Shown in pieces: positions 26,466 to 35,794 of a DNA stretch of 48,875 nucleotides. Under the pieces are notes generated by a model. The model did not search any database and had not been told where the DNA came from. It worked only from the letters and a program-made list of their open reading frames with translations. Source of the stretch: Eubacterium sp. CAG:252. GTDB taxonomy: Bacteria > Bacillota > Clostridia > Lachnospirales > Lachnospiraceae. The translations under genes were made by a program, and so were the position numbers. The stretch's first letter is position 1. Every line of letters begins with the position of its first letter. Location: positions 1 through 48,875 of the forward strand of contig FR886279.1 in NCBI GenBank assembly GCA_000436535.1, in the 5' to 3' direction.

Positions 26466-26578
26466 GTTATCAACAAAGAAATGCTGTAACAGTAATGATA
26501 TATTTGTTATGGCTGCCACAGTTAATGGGTAACATAAAAGGTGGATGATCATTTTATATTTAAGGAGGATTTTTTATT

Positions 26579-27646
26579 ATGGATATGACATTAAGATGGT
26601 ATGGACCAGGATATGACAGTGTAACACTTAAGCAGATAAGACAGATTCCGGGGGTTAAGAATGTTATTACAACACTTTTTGGCAAGCAGGCAGGGGAGTT
26701 ATGGCTGCCAGAAGAGATTGCAGAGCTTAAGAGGGTAGTTGAAGCAGAGGGGTTAGGAATAGCAGGTATAGAGTCAGTTAATGTTTCAGATGACATTAAG
26801 ATTGGTACAGCTAAGAGAGATGAGCATATTGATAATTACATCAAGACATTACAGGCACTTGGTGAAGCAGATATTCATATGGTATGTTACAACTTTATGC
26901 CAGTATTTGACTGGACACGTTCTGAGCTTGCAAGAGTAAGAGAGGATGGTTCAACAGTTCTTGCTTATAATCAGGATACAGTAGATATGATCGATCCAGA
27001 ACACATGAAGGAATCAGTAGAAAAGATGTCTAACGGTTTCGTTATGCCAGGCTGGGAGCCAGAAAGACTTGATCATCTTAAAGAGCTTTTTGAGATGTAT
27101 AAGGATGTAGATGCTGATAAGCTCTTTAACAATCTTGTATATTTCCTTGAAGCTATCGGACCTGTATGTGAGAAGTATGATATTAAGATGGGTATCCATC
27201 CGGATGATCCAGCATGGCCTATATTCGGACTTCCAAGAATCATGACAGGTAAGGATTCTGTTACAAAGCTTCTTGATGCAGTTGATAAGCCTTATAATGG
27301 CATCACACTTTGCACAGGCTCATTTGGTTCTAACCAGAATAACGACATCTGCGAGATTATTAAAGCCTGCAGAGGAAGAATACCTTTCGCACACGTAAGA
27401 AATCTTAAGTATAATTCTCCAAGAGATTTTGAGGAGGCTGCACATTTATCAACAGATGGCTCTATGGATATGTATAAGATCATTAAGACCTTACACGATA
27501 CAGGCTTTGATGGTGCAATCAGACCAGATCACGGAAGAATGATATGGGATGAGGTAGCTATGCCAGGTTATGGCCTTTATGACAGAGCATTAGGAGCGAC
27601 ATATCTTAATGGCTTATGGGAGGCTATTGTTAAGTCAGAAAGATAA
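26579..27646 (+). CDS. uxuA: D-mannonate dehydratase
   Basis: A 355-residue enzyme of the UxuA family. It opens MDMTLRWYGPGYDSVTL. Later come IESVNVSDDIK, MGIHPDDPAWPIFGLPRI, TLCTGSFG, FAHVRNLK and IRPDHGRMI. The His, Cys and Asp residues in these segments match the metal-binding TIM-barrel site. It dehydrates mannonate to 2-keto-3-deoxygluconate, the third step from glucuronate. AAGGAGGA precedes the ATG. The fructuronate reductase gene follows after 66 bases. Uronate isomerase (uxaC), needed for the first step, is not in this window. Confidence 0.96.
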   Translation: MDMTLRWYGPGYDSVTLKQIRQIPGVKNVITTLFGKQAGELWLPEEIAELKRVVEAEGLGIAGIESVNVSDDIKIGTAKRDEHIDNYIKTLQALGEADIHMVCYNFMPVFDWTRSELARVREDGSTVLAYNQDTVDMIDPEHMKESVEKMSNGFVMPGWEPERLDHLKELFEMYKDVDADKLFNNLVYFLEAIGPVCEKYDIKMGIHPDDPAWPIFGLPRIMTGKDSVTKLLDAVDKPYNGITLCTGSFGSNQNNDICEIIKACRGRIPFAHVRNLKYNSPRDFEEAAHLSTDGSMDMYKIIKTLHDTGFDGAIRPDHGRMIWDEVAMPGYGLYDRALGATYLNGLWEAIVKSER

Positions 27647-27712
27647 ATCGTTTCAGGCATATATCAATTGATTAATTTATGCTGAGAAACAGCGCAAGAA
27701 TGGAGGATTATT

Positions 27713-29320
27713 ATGAAGCTTTCTATAGAAGGTATTAAAGATAAAAAAGAATGGGAAAAGGCAGGGATAAAGCTTCCATCATATGATGTTGGGAAAGTTG
27801 CCACAGCAACAAAGGAAGCACCTGCATGGGTTCATTTTGGAATAGGTAATATTTTCAGGATTTTTATAGGTGGTATAGCAGATTCGCTGCTTGAGCAGGG
27901 ATTATCAGATAAAGGAATCACTTGTGTTGAAACATTTGATTATGATGTTGTTGATAAGATATACACACCATTTGACAATCTTGTTATGGCTGTTACATTA
28001 AAGGAAGATGGAAGTACAGATAAGAAGGTGCTTGGTTCACTTACAGAGGCTGTTAAGGCACAGTCATCAGTAGAAGCAGACTGGTCAAGATTAAAGACAA
28101 TATTTGCAAGTCCGCAGCTTCAGATGGTTTCATTTACAATAACAGAAAAGGGATATGCGCTTCATGATGCAAAGGGAGAGTTTTTCCCATTCATCAAGAG
28201 TGATATTGATAATGGACCAGATAAGGCATCATCTGCTATGGCAGTTGTAGCTGCTCTTTTATTAGAAAGATTTAATACATGCAAGGCACCTTTAGCTGTT
28301 GTATCTATGGATAACTGCTCACACAATGGTGAAAAGTTAAGAAACTCAGTAACAGAAATGGTAAGTGAATGGGCAAAGAAGGGCTTTGTTGGAGAAGATT
28401 TTGTTCAGTATGTCAATGATGAGAATACAATATCATTCCCATGGTCTATGATAGATAAGATTACTCCAAGACCAGCAGATTCAGTTGCAAAGGCATTGGA
28501 GGATGCTGGCGTTGAAGCTATGGCACCAGTTATTACATCTAAGAGAACTTATATAGCTCCTTTTGTTAATGCAGAGGGACCACAGTATCTTGTTATAGAG
28601 GACAGATTCCCTAATGGAAGACCACAGCTTGAAAAGGCGGGGGTTTATATGACAGACAGGGATACAGTTAACAAGGTAGAAAGAATGAAGGTTACTACAT
28701 GTCTTAATCCGTTACACACAGCACTTGCGGTATATGGCTGTGTATTAGGCTATGACCTGATAGCTGATGAGATGAAGGATAAAGAACTTTCAGAGCTTGT
28801 AAGAAGAATAGGACTGGTTGAGGGAATGCCAGTTGTTACTAATCCGGGAATTATAGATCCTGTTAAGTTTGCGGATGAGGTTATTAATGTCCGTATACCT
28901 AATCCATTTATGCCGGATACACCACAAAGAATAGCAACAGACACTTCACAGAAGGTTGGAATAAGATATGGAGAAACAATCAAGGCATATGTTGCTAAAG
29001 ATGGAAGTGCAAAGTCACTTACGGCTATTCCGCTTGCAATTGCCGGCTGGTGCAGATATCTTCTTGGTGTGGATGATGATGGTGCTGCTTTTGAGTTATC
29101 ACCAGATCCTATGGCTGATGAATTAAAAGACCAGATTAAAGGTATTATATGGGGTGAGCCATCATCTTACACGGGCCAGTTGAAGAATTTGTTGTCAAAT
29201 GCTAATATATTTGGTATAAATTTATACGAAGCAGGAATCGGTGATAAGGTTGAAGAGATATTTGTAGAAGAAATATCAGGAAAAGGCGCTGTAAGAGAAA
29301 CACTTAAGAAGTATCTTTAA
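27713..29320 (+). CDS. uxuB: Fructuronate reductase / mannitol dehydrogenase family
   Basis: A 535-residue polyol dehydrogenase. The N-terminus has WVHFGIGNIFRIFIGG, the nucleotide-binding region. The middle has VVSMDNCSHNG and ISFPWSMIDKITPRP, typical of the family. The C-terminal domain has KVTTCLNPLHTALAVYG with the catalytic Lys and the His. It reduces D-fructuronate to D-mannonate using NADH and feeds UxuA, whose gene lies 66 bases upstream. TGGAGGA precedes the start. The protein is somewhat longer than E. coli UxuB. A hairpin at 29337-29382 may separate it from the regulator gene. Confidence 0.93.
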   Translation: MKLSIEGIKDKKEWEKAGIKLPSYDVGKVATATKEAPAWVHFGIGNIFRIFIGGIADSLLEQGLSDKGITCVETFDYDVVDKIYTPFDNLVMAVTLKEDGSTDKKVLGSLTEAVKAQSSVEADWSRLKTIFASPQLQMVSFTITEKGYALHDAKGEFFPFIKSDIDNGPDKASSAMAVVAALLLERFNTCKAPLAVVSMDNCSHNGEKLRNSVTEMVSEWAKKGFVGEDFVQYVNDENTISFPWSMIDKITPRPADSVAKALEDAGVEAMAPVITSKRTYIAPFVNAEGPQYLVIEDRFPNGRPQLEKAGVYMTDRDTVNKVERMKVTTCLNPLHTALAVYGCVLGYDLIADEMKDKELSELVRRIGLVEGMPVVTNPGIIDPVKFADEVINVRIPNPFMPDTPQRIATDTSQKVGIRYGETIKAYVAKDGSAKSLTAIPLAIAGWCRYLLGVDDDGAAFELSPDPMADELKDQIKGIIWGEPSSYTGQLKNLLSNANIFGINLYEAGIGDKVEEIFVEEISGKGAVRETLKKYL

Positions 29321-29334
29321 TTTATATAAATACA

Positions 29335-29388
29335 TTGCCGTTCAGAGCTTGGAACTTATTTGTTATACAAGCCCTGGGCGGTATTTTG
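29335..29388 (+). terminator. Weak terminator-like hairpin after uxuB
   Basis: CAGAGCTTG (29343-29351) pairs with CAAGCCCTG (29368-29376), extended by GCCG and GCGGT, and followed by ATTTTGTT. The T run is poor, so some transcription may continue into the regulator gene. Confidence 0.45.
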
Positions 29389-29493
29389 TTATATGATGTA
29401 AAAAACAGCTATATCTGCAGCTATACATATCATCATAAGGATTATTTTCTGAAAAAGGAACCATTTATCAATATACAGAAAGGTTGTACAGCT

Positions 29494-30156
29494 ATGGAGA
29501 AATCATTAAACGAAGAAACATATGAAAAATTAAAATACGATATAATGAATTTTAAGCTGCTTCCGGGAGATTCCATAAGTGCCCAGAAGATTGCTTTAAG
29601 ATATGATGTATCAAGAACACCTGCAAGAGAGGCAATAGTTAATCTTGAAAAAGAGGGACTTTTAAAAATCATACCACAGTCTGGAACATATGTAGCCTGT
29701 ATTAACTGTAAGCGTTCGGAGCAGGAATGGTTTGTCAGAAAAAGTCTTGAGATTGGAATGGTGGATGCAATATTTGAAAATGCCAGCGATGATATGCTTG
29801 ATAAGATGACACAGCTTAATAACCGTCTTATTAACTATAAAGAAGAAGTGGAAAATATTCCAAGAATAGAGATAGATAATGAATTTCATAAGTTGATATA
29901 CGAATGTTCCGGTGAAAAGCTTGCCATGAATATAATCCAGACACAGATGAGCCATTATAACAGGATAAGGTATCTTGCGGAATTAAATAAAAGCATAAGC
30001 GCAAAGACCAATGATGAACATGAAATGCTTATAGAAGCAATAAAAAATAAAGATAAGAGAATGTATCTTCGTGTTATAAAGGCACATATAAGCAGAATAT
30101 TTAATGAGCTTGATAAGCTTAAGGGAATATATCCAGAATATTTTGAAAAAAACTGA
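29494..30156 (+). CDS. GntR-family (FadR subfamily) regulator of hexuronate genes
   Basis: A 220-residue regulator. The winged helix (about 5-70) has YDIMNFKLLPGDSISAQKIA, YDVSRTPAREAIVNLEKEGLL and IPQSGTYVA. The rest is an all-helical FCD ligand domain with Asp/His metal-site candidates (EIDNEFHKLIYECSGE, DEHEMLIEAI). It is encoded right after uxuAB, and a shared palindrome lies at uxuA and at the symporter gene, so it is probably the UxuR/ExuR-like repressor relieved by a hexuronate or a derivative. The frame is open to 29335, but homology starts at the ATG at 29494, with GAAAGG about ten bases ahead. Confidence 0.86.
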   Translation: MEKSLNEETYEKLKYDIMNFKLLPGDSISAQKIALRYDVSRTPAREAIVNLEKEGLLKIIPQSGTYVACINCKRSEQEWFVRKSLEIGMVDAIFENASDDMLDKMTQLNNRLINYKEEVENIPRIEIDNEFHKLIYECSGEKLAMNIIQTQMSHYNRIRYLAELNKSISAKTNDEHEMLIEAIKNKDKRMYLRVIKAHISRIFNELDKLKGIYPEYFEKN

Positions 30157-30162
30157 CGTAAT

Positions 30163-30213
30163 ATAATATGATGTGAGTGTCAAAAGTGAATTTTGCCACT
30201 TACATCATATTAT
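30163..30213. repeat. Short copy of palindromic element, possible two-way terminator
   Basis: ATAATATGATGTGAGTG (30163-30179) faces CACTTACATCATATTAT (30197-30213), 16 of 17 matching, around CAAAA-gtgaa-TTTTG. It begins seven bases after the GntR gene stop and lies before the end of the convergent AraC gene. The ends match those of the long element at 31540-31756. Confidence 0.7.
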
Positions 30214-30241
30214 CCTTACGGCAGTTTTTTTGATTTATAGC

Positions 30242-31462
30242 TTATTTGTGTTGTATCATTTCGCGGTATTGCGTAGGAGTCATGTTTTTAAGCTTTTTAA
30301 AAAGCTTGGTAAAGTAGTTCACATCGTTAATGCCACATTGTGCGGCAATATCCTGAATAGCTGACTGTGTTGTGTTTAGCAGGTATATTGCATGCTCGAT
30401 TCTTTTATTGTTTACGAAATTCGTCAGAGTTACTCCGGTTTCTTTTTTAAAGAGCGTTGATAAATAACTGCTGTTTAACATAAACTCTTCCGATAAAGCG
30501 TTAAGGCTTAAATCAGCTGTGAGATTAAAGGATATATAGTTGATTATATTCTGTATAGGCTTGCTATATGTCCGTAATGAGTGTGACTGGACAAGAAGAC
30601 AGTATTTTCTTGTTATTTCATTTTCTAATACTTCAAGCTGTGCGATTGATGTGCAGTCTTCAATTTTAATTGCAAATTTGCGCGATATTTCATCAAGATG
30701 TACCGGATGTATATATGCAGTCTGTGCAGCTTTACGGCAGATTGTATTTAGTATGATCATGAAATTCTTTCTGTCACGTATTGAGTCAGATAAGCGTGGC
30801 TTTATATCAGAAGAGTTAAGACGCTCCATATTTTCAATAGATCTGTAATCTCCATGTGCTATACATTCCATAAGAAATGCTTCATTTTTATAGCGTGTTT
30901 CCAGAGCTTCGACAGATTTTTTTGTAGGCTCTGGTGCCTCTTCTTTATACATATATGGAGTTGAATTTTTATTAAGTACATGTTTTTTTTCAATAGTATA
31001 ATTGTTACCCCAAAGCTTGCTGCAAAGGCAGCTTATAATCGCTGTAATGCAGCGTTCATCAGCAAATACTGGCAGAGCAGAGTAGTACAGATACATAAAC
31101 TCATTATACTGCACAGGAACTGAATTGTAAGAGCATAGGTCAAGTATTCTCTGGTTAGTGAATCTTTCAAAGGAGAATGGACCTGCTATGAATATTCTTT
31201 CGCTGTCAGGAAGCTTAATATGTATATATTCACATGAAAAGCTGTCATGTATAAATAAAGCAGTATTATCCCTGTTATAGGATTTGATGAACTGGCTGAA
31301 ATTTTCTTCATTATTCTTATAAGCATTCTGGTTGAAAATGTTATTTCTAAGTCCACCATCAATTTGATTATCCCATATGTAAGGAGTGTCAATAATGTAG
31401 GATGGGATTTTTATTTGCGATAAAAGCTCGATTGTATAATCTAAATATATTTTGTATTCCAT
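30242..31462 (-). CDS. AraC-family transcriptional regulator
   Basis: A 406-residue regulator. The last 100 residues are a double helix-turn-helix of the AraC type (LSLNALSEEFMLNSSYLSTLFKKETGVTLTNFVNNKRIEHA, then IQDIAAQCGINDVNYFTKLFKK and TPTQYRE). The N-terminal 290 residues resemble the sensor part of YesN/YtdP-like regulators but show no named domain that I can recognise. The start follows GGGGGA. It lies between the uxu genes and the glucuronide symporter, transcribed away from the latter, so it may activate symporter and glucuronidase genes. Its ligand is unknown. Confidence 0.85.
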   Translation of the reverse strand: MEYKIYLDYTIELLSQIKIPSYIIDTPYIWDNQIDGGLRNNIFNQNAYKNNEENFSQFIKSYNRDNTALFIHDSFSCEYIHIKLPDSERIFIAGPFSFERFTNQRILDLCSYNSVPVQYNEFMYLYYSALPVFADERCITAIISCLCSKLWGNNYTIEKKHVLNKNSTPYMYKEEAPEPTKKSVEALETRYKNEAFLMECIAHGDYRSIENMERLNSSDIKPRLSDSIRDRKNFMIILNTICRKAAQTAYIHPVHLDEISRKFAIKIEDCTSIAQLEVLENEITRKYCLLVQSHSLRTYSKPIQNIINYISFNLTADLSLNALSEEFMLNSSYLSTLFKKETGVTLTNFVNNKRIEHAIYLLNTTQSAIQDIAAQCGINDVNYFTKLFKKLKNMTPTQYREMIQHK

Positions 31463-31539
31463 GTATATCCCCCAAAGCTATGTATTTGCGTTGTATTATC
31501 ACAGATGCACCTACACAGACGGATAAAGCGGCACAGTAT

Positions 31540-31756
31540 TATGATGTAAGTGTCAAAAGTATAAAAAGTCGTTTCTGCTTGCAGAAAAAGACTTTTTTAC
31601 TTGGGACACGCTAAACACCGAAAACGGAATAAAATGTCGTGAATACGGCATTTTATGAAAGTTTGAGGTGTTTAAGGATTGCGTGAATTGCATAGTAATG
31701 TAGCAATCCTGATACATCAGTGAGTGGCAAAATTTACTTTTGACACTCACATCATA
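31540..31756. mobile_element. 217-bp MITE-like element with 22-bp terminal inverted repeats
   Basis: TATGATGTAAGTGTCAAAAG (31540-31559, plus TA) faces CTTTTGACACTCACATCATA (31737-31756, preceded by TA) with one mismatch in 22. Flanking TAT/TTAT could be a TA-type target duplication. Inside are three hairpins: TTTCTGC with GCAGAAA (about 31571-31586), ATAAAATG with CATTTTAT (about 31629-31655), and GGATTGC with GCAATCC (about 31676-31709). No coding content is visible. Shorter and decayed relatives occur at 12435-12706, 13327-13385, 30163-30213 and 35500-35528. Confidence 0.7.
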
Positions 31757-31875
31757 TTATATCATAAGTTGTATAAAATATTATCTATTAATTATTATTT
31801 TTAAAATAATTTTTAAAATTATGATATGAGCGTGAAACATATATTTAATGTATGTAACAATTATAAATCTAAAAA

Positions 31876-31940
31876 ACTAACATGTCACAAACAAGAATAC
31901 TAACATGTTAATAGAGGTGCAACTGACATGTTAGTATAAT
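31876..31940 (+). promoter_or_regulatory. Symporter promoter region with three operator copies
   Basis: ACTAACATGT (31876-31885), ACTAACATGTTAAT (31899-31912) and ACTGACATGTTAGT (31922-31935) match the uxuA palindrome at 13 of 14 positions for the last two. The -10 TATAAT (31935-31940) abuts the third copy. No good -35 is seen. The spacing of about 23 bases between copies suggests cooperative binding by the GntR regulator. Confidence 0.65.
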
Positions 31941-32088
31941 TTAAATGTAAAAGGGTATAATTTTTAGTATAAAAATTGGACAGGTAAAAATTGTACGATA
32001 AATACTGAATATAGTAATAACAGAAAATGTATAAAAAAGTTATTATAAGACCATAGAAAACAAGCACACAAAGGGGTGCAAACAAATA

Positions 32089-32107
32089 TTTAAAGACGGT
32101 CTTTAAA
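32089..32107 (+). promoter_or_regulatory. 19-bp perfect palindrome in the symporter leader
   Basis: TTTAAAGAC (32089-32097) and GTCTTTAAA (32099-32107) face each other across one base, about 75 bases before the symporter start. It differs from the GntR-type palindromes and may be a site for another regulator or a leader hairpin. Apart from this, the MITE-like element and the operators, the 719-base gap 31463-32181 shows nothing else. Confidence 0.5.
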
Positions 32108-32181
32108 AGAATTCAACGCAAAAATATAAGGTGTATATATTGCATATAAGAATGTGTATGTACAGAAATGGAGGATGTATA

Positions 32182-33576
32182 ATGAATGATACTAATGGAA
32201 AGGTAAAGCCTTTCGGGATAAAGGATAAGCTGGGCTATATGTTTGGCGATTTTGGTAATGATTTTACATTTTTGTTATCAGCAATGTTTTTACTTAAATT
32301 CTACACAGATGTTATGGGTGTTTCAGCAGCCCTTGTAGGACTTATGATGATGGCAGCAAGATTCGTGGATGCAGTAACAGATGTAACAATGGGACAGATA
32401 GTTGACAGAAGCAGACCTGGTAAGAAAGGTAAGTTTGCTCCTTGGATAAGACGTATGTGTGGACCAGTTGCAGTTGCTTCATTTCTGATGTATGCAACAT
32501 ATTTTAAGGGAATGCCAATGGGATTTAAGATATTCTGGATGTTCTTCACATATCTTCTCTGGGGAAGCGTATGTTACACAGGAGTTAATATTCCTTATGG
32601 TTCAATGGCATCTGCAATTTCAGATAACCCAACAGACAGAACATCACTTTCTAACTGGAGAACAATTGGTGCAACACTTGCACAGACAGCTATTGGTGTT
32701 ATATTACCACTTGTAGTATATTATACAGATGCAGCCGGTAATTCAGTATTATCTGGTGAAAAGATGATGATTGGAGCATTAATCTGCTCAATAGGCGCAG
32801 TTATATGTTATATGCTCTGCTATCATATGACAACAGAAAGAGTTAAGGTAGAACAGAATACACAGAAGTTCTCATTTAAGGAACTTATTAAGCAGCTTGT
32901 TCATAACAAGTCATTAATAGGAATTATTGTATGTGCGTTAGTATTCTTACTTGCACAGTTATCATTAAGCAACATGAATGCTTATGTATATCCTAATTAC
33001 TTTGGAAATATAAAGGCTATGTCTATAGCAAGTCTTGCAGGAACAGTTGTTATACTTACACTTTCAACATTTATAGTAAAGCTTGCTTCAAAGATAGGTA
33101 AAAAAGAATTATCAATGATAGGATGCTTTATAAGTGCAGCTTCCTTCATACTATTATTCATAATTCATACACACAATGTATGGGTATGGGTAGGCTTGAT
33201 TATCGTAGCTACAATAGGAACTTCAATGTTCAACATGGTAATATGGGCTATGATTACAGATGTAATTGACGAGTCAGAGGTTCAGACAGGAGTTCGTCAG
33301 GACGGAACAATTTATTCAGTATATTCATTTGCAAGAAAGCTTGGACAGGCTTGTTCATCAGGTTTATCAGGAGTACTTCTTTCAATAATAGGATACACTT
33401 CAGCAACAGCATTTGATACAAAGATAGTAGACGGAATATATAATATTACATGTCTTGTTCCAGCAGGAGGAATGATATTACTTTTACTTGCTTTATGGTT
33501 CTTATATCCTCTTAATAAGAAGAGAGTTGAAGAGAATGCAGAGAAGCTTAGAATTAAGAGAAATGAAAATGCGTAG
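32182..33576 (+). CDS. GPH-family sugar/glucuronide symporter
   Basis: A 464-residue carrier with 12 hydrophobic segments. It opens FGIKDKLGYMFGDFGNDFTF, followed by the DAVTDVTMGQIVDR and GKFAPWI motifs of the glycoside-pentoside-hexuronide:cation family. The late segment GVRQDGTIYSVYSFARKLGQA is also diagnostic. The beta-glucuronidase gene follows after 55 bases, so glucuronides or glucuronate are the likely cargo, as for E. coli UidB. Upstream ATG codons are in frame, but GGAGG lies seven bases before 32182. Expression is probably under the GntR palindromes at 31876-31935. Confidence 0.9.
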   Translation: MNDTNGKVKPFGIKDKLGYMFGDFGNDFTFLLSAMFLLKFYTDVMGVSAALVGLMMMAARFVDAVTDVTMGQIVDRSRPGKKGKFAPWIRRMCGPVAVASFLMYATYFKGMPMGFKIFWMFFTYLLWGSVCYTGVNIPYGSMASAISDNPTDRTSLSNWRTIGATLAQTAIGVILPLVVYYTDAAGNSVLSGEKMMIGALICSIGAVICYMLCYHMTTERVKVEQNTQKFSFKELIKQLVHNKSLIGIIVCALVFLLAQLSLSNMNAYVYPNYFGNIKAMSIASLAGTVVILTLSTFIVKLASKIGKKELSMIGCFISAASFILLFIIHTHNVWVWVGLIIVATIGTSMFNMVIWAMITDVIDESEVQTGVRQDGTIYSVYSFARKLGQACSSGLSGVLLSIIGYTSATAFDTKIVDGIYNITCLVPAGGMILLLLALWFLYPLNKKRVEENAEKLRIKRNENA

Positions 33577-33631
33577 TGCGGGACAATAAAATTATTATAC
33601 AAAATTATTAAAATCACAGGAGGAATTAATT

Positions 33632-35464
33632 ATGTTATATCCAATATTAACAGAATCAAGATTATTAAGTGACTTAAGTGGAGTATGGGATTTTAAGTTA
33701 GACAATGGTAAGGGCTTTGATGAGAAATGGTATGAAGCACCATTAAAGGATGCAGACACTATGCCAGTTCCAGCTTCTTACAATGATTTAAAGGAAGGAG
33801 CAGATTTCAGGGATCATTACGGATGGGTATTCTATCAGAGAAACATTTCAGTTCCATCATATGTAAAGAGCCAGAGAATCGTATTAAGATGTGCAGCAGT
33901 AACACATTACGCAAAGATTTATCTTAATGGTAATTTAATATGCGAGCATAAGGGTGGCTTCCTTCCATTTGAGGTTGAGTTAAATGATGTGTTAGAGGAT
34001 GGCGATAATCTTCTTACAATCGCAGTTAATAATGTTATAGATTACACAACTCTTCCAGTTGGTGGTAAGGCTAATATGATGAGCGGTCTGATGGGAGGAA
34101 TGGGAGCAGGAGCAGCTGAAAAGCCTCAGAACAATCCTAACTTTGACTTCTTTAACTATTGCGGTATCACAAGACCAGTTAAGATATACACAACACCTAA
34201 GACTTATATCAATGATATTACAGTAACATCAGATATTGACTTTGGAAAGGAAGCACCATCAGCAGTACTTAACTATGCTGTTGATATTGAGGGTGTTGAT
34301 AAGGACAGCACAGCTTGCAAGATTGAGGTATTTGATGCTGAGGGTAACAAGGTTGCAGAGGCAGCAGGAACACAGGGAAAGATTGAACTTGAGAATGTAA
34401 AGCTTTGGCAGCCATTAAATTCTTATCTTTACCAGATAAAGGTTACAGCAGGAGAAGATGTATATACTCTTCCATATGGTGTAAGAAGTGTAAGAGTAGA
34501 TGGAGTTAAGTTCCTTATCAATGAAAAGCCATTCTACTTTAAGGGCTATGGAAAGCATGAGGATACATTCCCTAACGGACGAGGAATTAATCTTCCTATG
34601 AACACAAAGGATATATCTATTATGAAGTGGCAGCATGCTAACAGCTTCAGAACAAGCCATTATCCATACAGCGAAGAGATGATGAGATTATGTGACGAGG
34701 AAGGTATCGTTGTTATTGATGAAACAACAGCAGTAGGTGTTAATCTTCAGTTTGGTGGCGGTGCTAACTTCGGCGGAGAAAGAATCGGTACATTTGATAA
34801 AGAACACGGAGTTCAGACACAGGAGCATCATAAGGATGTTATAAGAGACCTTATTTCAAGAGATAAGAACCATGCCTGTGTTGTTATGTGGAGTATTGCG
34901 AATGAGCCTGATTCAGCAGCAGAGGGCGCATATGATTACTTTAAACCATTGTTTGACCTTGCAAAGGAAATCGATCCACAGAAACGTCCTTGCACATTAG
35001 TAAGTGTTCAGGGAACAACTGCTGATACTGATTGTTCTTCTAAATTAAGCGATGTTATATGCCTTAACCGTTATTATGGCTGGTATTTTGGTGGACCAGA
35101 CCTTGAAATCTCTGAAAAAGGACTTCGCAAGGAGCTTTCAGACTGGGGCAAGCTTGGAAAACCAGTAATGTTTACAGAATATGGTGCAGATACTGTCAGT
35201 GGACTTCACGATACAACATCTGTTATGTATACAGAGGAATATCAGGTAGAGTATTATGAGATGAACAATAAGGTATTTGATGAATATGAATTCGTAGTAG
35301 GTGAGCAGGCTTGGAACTTTGCAGATTTTGCTACAAGCCAGAGCTTACTCAGAGTACAGGGTAACAAGAAGGGCTTATTCACAAGGGATAGAAAGCCTAA
35401 GATGGTAGCTCACTACTTCCGTAACAGATGGAGTGGAATCCCAGAATTCGGTTACAAGAAATAA
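33632..35464 (+). CDS. uidA: Beta-glucuronidase, GH2 family
   Basis: A 610-residue enzyme of the usual length. A jelly-roll domain (about 1-190), an immunoglobulin-like domain and a TIM barrel are visible. The acid/base is Glu425 in WSIANEPDS and the nucleophile is Glu516 in FTEYGADT. The NKK motif (Asn578, Lys580) that recognises the glucuronate carboxylate is present. The segment after AVGVNL (about 371-396) is nearly as long as the E. coli active-site loop, so it looks like a Loop 1-type gut glucuronidase, the class acting on small drug and steroid glucuronides. No signal peptide is seen, so it is cytoplasmic and served by the symporter. AGGAGG precedes the ATG. Confidence 0.96.
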   Translation: MLYPILTESRLLSDLSGVWDFKLDNGKGFDEKWYEAPLKDADTMPVPASYNDLKEGADFRDHYGWVFYQRNISVPSYVKSQRIVLRCAAVTHYAKIYLNGNLICEHKGGFLPFEVELNDVLEDGDNLLTIAVNNVIDYTTLPVGGKANMMSGLMGGMGAGAAEKPQNNPNFDFFNYCGITRPVKIYTTPKTYINDITVTSDIDFGKEAPSAVLNYAVDIEGVDKDSTACKIEVFDAEGNKVAEAAGTQGKIELENVKLWQPLNSYLYQIKVTAGEDVYTLPYGVRSVRVDGVKFLINEKPFYFKGYGKHEDTFPNGRGINLPMNTKDISIMKWQHANSFRTSHYPYSEEMMRLCDEEGIVVIDETTAVGVNLQFGGGANFGGERIGTFDKEHGVQTQEHHKDVIRDLISRDKNHACVVMWSIANEPDSAAEGAYDYFKPLFDLAKEIDPQKRPCTLVSVQGTTADTDCSSKLSDVICLNRYYGWYFGGPDLEISEKGLRKELSDWGKLGKPVMFTEYGADTVSGLHDTTSVMYTEEYQVEYYEMNNKVFDEYEFVVGEQAWNFADFATSQSLLRVQGNKKGLFTRDRKPKMVAHYFRNRWSGIPEFGYKK

Positions 35465-35499
35465 GCTTATGCTGGCAGAATACATTTGTGCCTGTATAA

Positions 35500-35528
35500 T
35501 ATGATGTAAGTGTGATACTCACATCATA
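35500..35528. repeat. Minimal copy of palindromic element
   Basis: TATGATGTAAGT (35500-35511) faces ACTCACATCATA (35517-35528). It carries only the terminal arms of the element at 31540-31756. Confidence 0.55.
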
Positions 35529-35582
35529 AAATAAACATACTAAGTGATTAGTATAAAAACTTTCCAATATTATAGTAACAAC

Positions 35583-35621
35583 AAACAGGAGATATGCGGG
35601 ATGACTGCATATCTCCTGTTT
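35583..35621 (+). terminator. Terminator after uidA
   Basis: AAACAGGAGATATGC (35583-35597) pairs with GCATATCTCCTGTTT (35607-35621), 15 bp with a 9-base loop. The rest of the 330-base gap up to 35794 is AT-rich with no gene seen. Confidence 0.75.
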
Positions 35622-35794
35622 ATGTATACAATGAATATATACGATATATATAATGAGCACGTAAATAATGAGCAATAGTAATAATTGTAATTAAAGCAAT
35701 TATTATGTTAAAATGATGTAAGGGTCAGGATACATGCTGATTCGTTTATAATAAATAGTATTTTGATTAGAATATAGTGAGAGGGTAACAGAGT

